This document shows positions 17,723 to 18,046 of a DNA stretch of 18,046 bases, piece after piece. The first letter of the stretch is position 1. Each line of letters begins with the position of its first letter. The position numbers and the translations under genes are program-made. The stretch lies in the NCBI GenBank assembly GCA_028565635.1, contig JAOXYB010018983.1:1-18046 (forward strand), written 5' to 3'. This DNA is from Phoronis ovalis. Taxonomy: Eukaryota; Phoronida; Phoronidae. The notes under the pieces are model-generated. The model worked only from the letters and a program-made list of their open reading frames with translations. It was not told the origin of the DNA and did no database searches.

Positions 17723-18046
17723 CTACAAAAGCAAATTGTTATCATTTACAGACAGTACCTTTAAAGTGGGAGACTTGAAAACAAAAAACTGCAAAAAACT
17801 AATAAGTACCTTACAGGTATATTCAAATAACAGAGTGCCAGCAATTGCATAAGGATATACAGTGCCAGTAAATTTGGGAAAGCTAGAAGGCATTCAATCT
17901 TGAAATTAAGAGTAAATATAGTAGACAGTAATATCTAAAAAAAAAATCCACAAGATTCATAATGCAAGGTGAAACAAGACAACGACGATTCGAAGAATCA
18001 TCATTGTACGCTGTTTAAATTGGTTATTTGAGCGAAAGGAATTGCA
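17723..18046 (-). other. Upstream intron of CCNI; first coding exon not seen
   Basis: The exon at 17588-17722 starts at an acceptor, so at least one upstream exon must supply the start codon and about 40 N-terminal residues. No segment here encodes an obvious cyclin I N-terminus. A short frame starting with ATG near 17897 on the - strand and ending at a GTAC donor-like site was considered but has no clear similarity. Confidence 0.45.

Noticed and set aside
17443-17778. 111-codon open frame on the + strand
   Set aside because: It overlaps antisense to a well-supported cyclin I exon.

Overview
This is nuclear DNA from an animal. It is AT-rich, its genes are split by GT-AG introns, the intergenic spaces are long, and three protein-coding loci of metazoan type are visible. 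A marine invertebrate, perhaps a lophotrochozoan, is a guess from the repeat content and the LRR-Ig receptor; no rRNA or mitochondrial marker is present to settle it. There are no operons and no convincing functional RNA genes.

Layout. (1) Positions 111-2469, + strand: the last five coding exons of a gene for a very basic, Ser/Pro/Lys-rich nuclear protein. Its tail carries 16 [S/T]-P-x-[K/R] motifs. The identity is unresolved: the acidic-then-basic C-terminus recalls the cohesin regulator PDS5, while a PIP-box-like motif near the start of the visible part recalls PCNA-binding repair proteins. A decayed tRNA-derived SINE-like sequence lies in its last intron, and a nearly perfect 38-bp tandem repeat starts inside the last codons and runs through the stop codon. 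(2) Positions about 4009-9150: a duplicated block. Two diverged copies of one flank (A, A') and two of another (B, B') surround a single intronless gene on the - strand (5679-8015). This gene encodes a 778-residue LRR-Ig single-pass receptor with a Ser/Thr stalk of 8-residue repeats and a cytoplasmic tail full of phosphotyrosine-type motifs, including three YFEL boxes. In the left copy A and B abut with no gene between them. (3) Positions about 10017-12534: a cluster of non-autonomous inverted-repeat elements. Two of them (about 10452-10965 and 11587-12406) share terminal sequence, and each carries an internal array of its own short motif. (4) Positions about 12850-17722, - strand: the last five coding exons of a cyclin I gene (CCNI) and a probable long 3' UTR. 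All exon joins keep phase 0, and the 5' exon or exons lie outside the window or were not recognised.

The three genes show no obvious functional link. Two are nuclear or cell-cycle housekeeping genes, and between them sits a lineage-type receptor in a duplicated neighbourhood next to a repeat cluster. The most interesting items are the receptor's modular signalling tail, the gene-present/gene-absent duplication around it, and the pair of related inverted-repeat elements with internal motif arrays.
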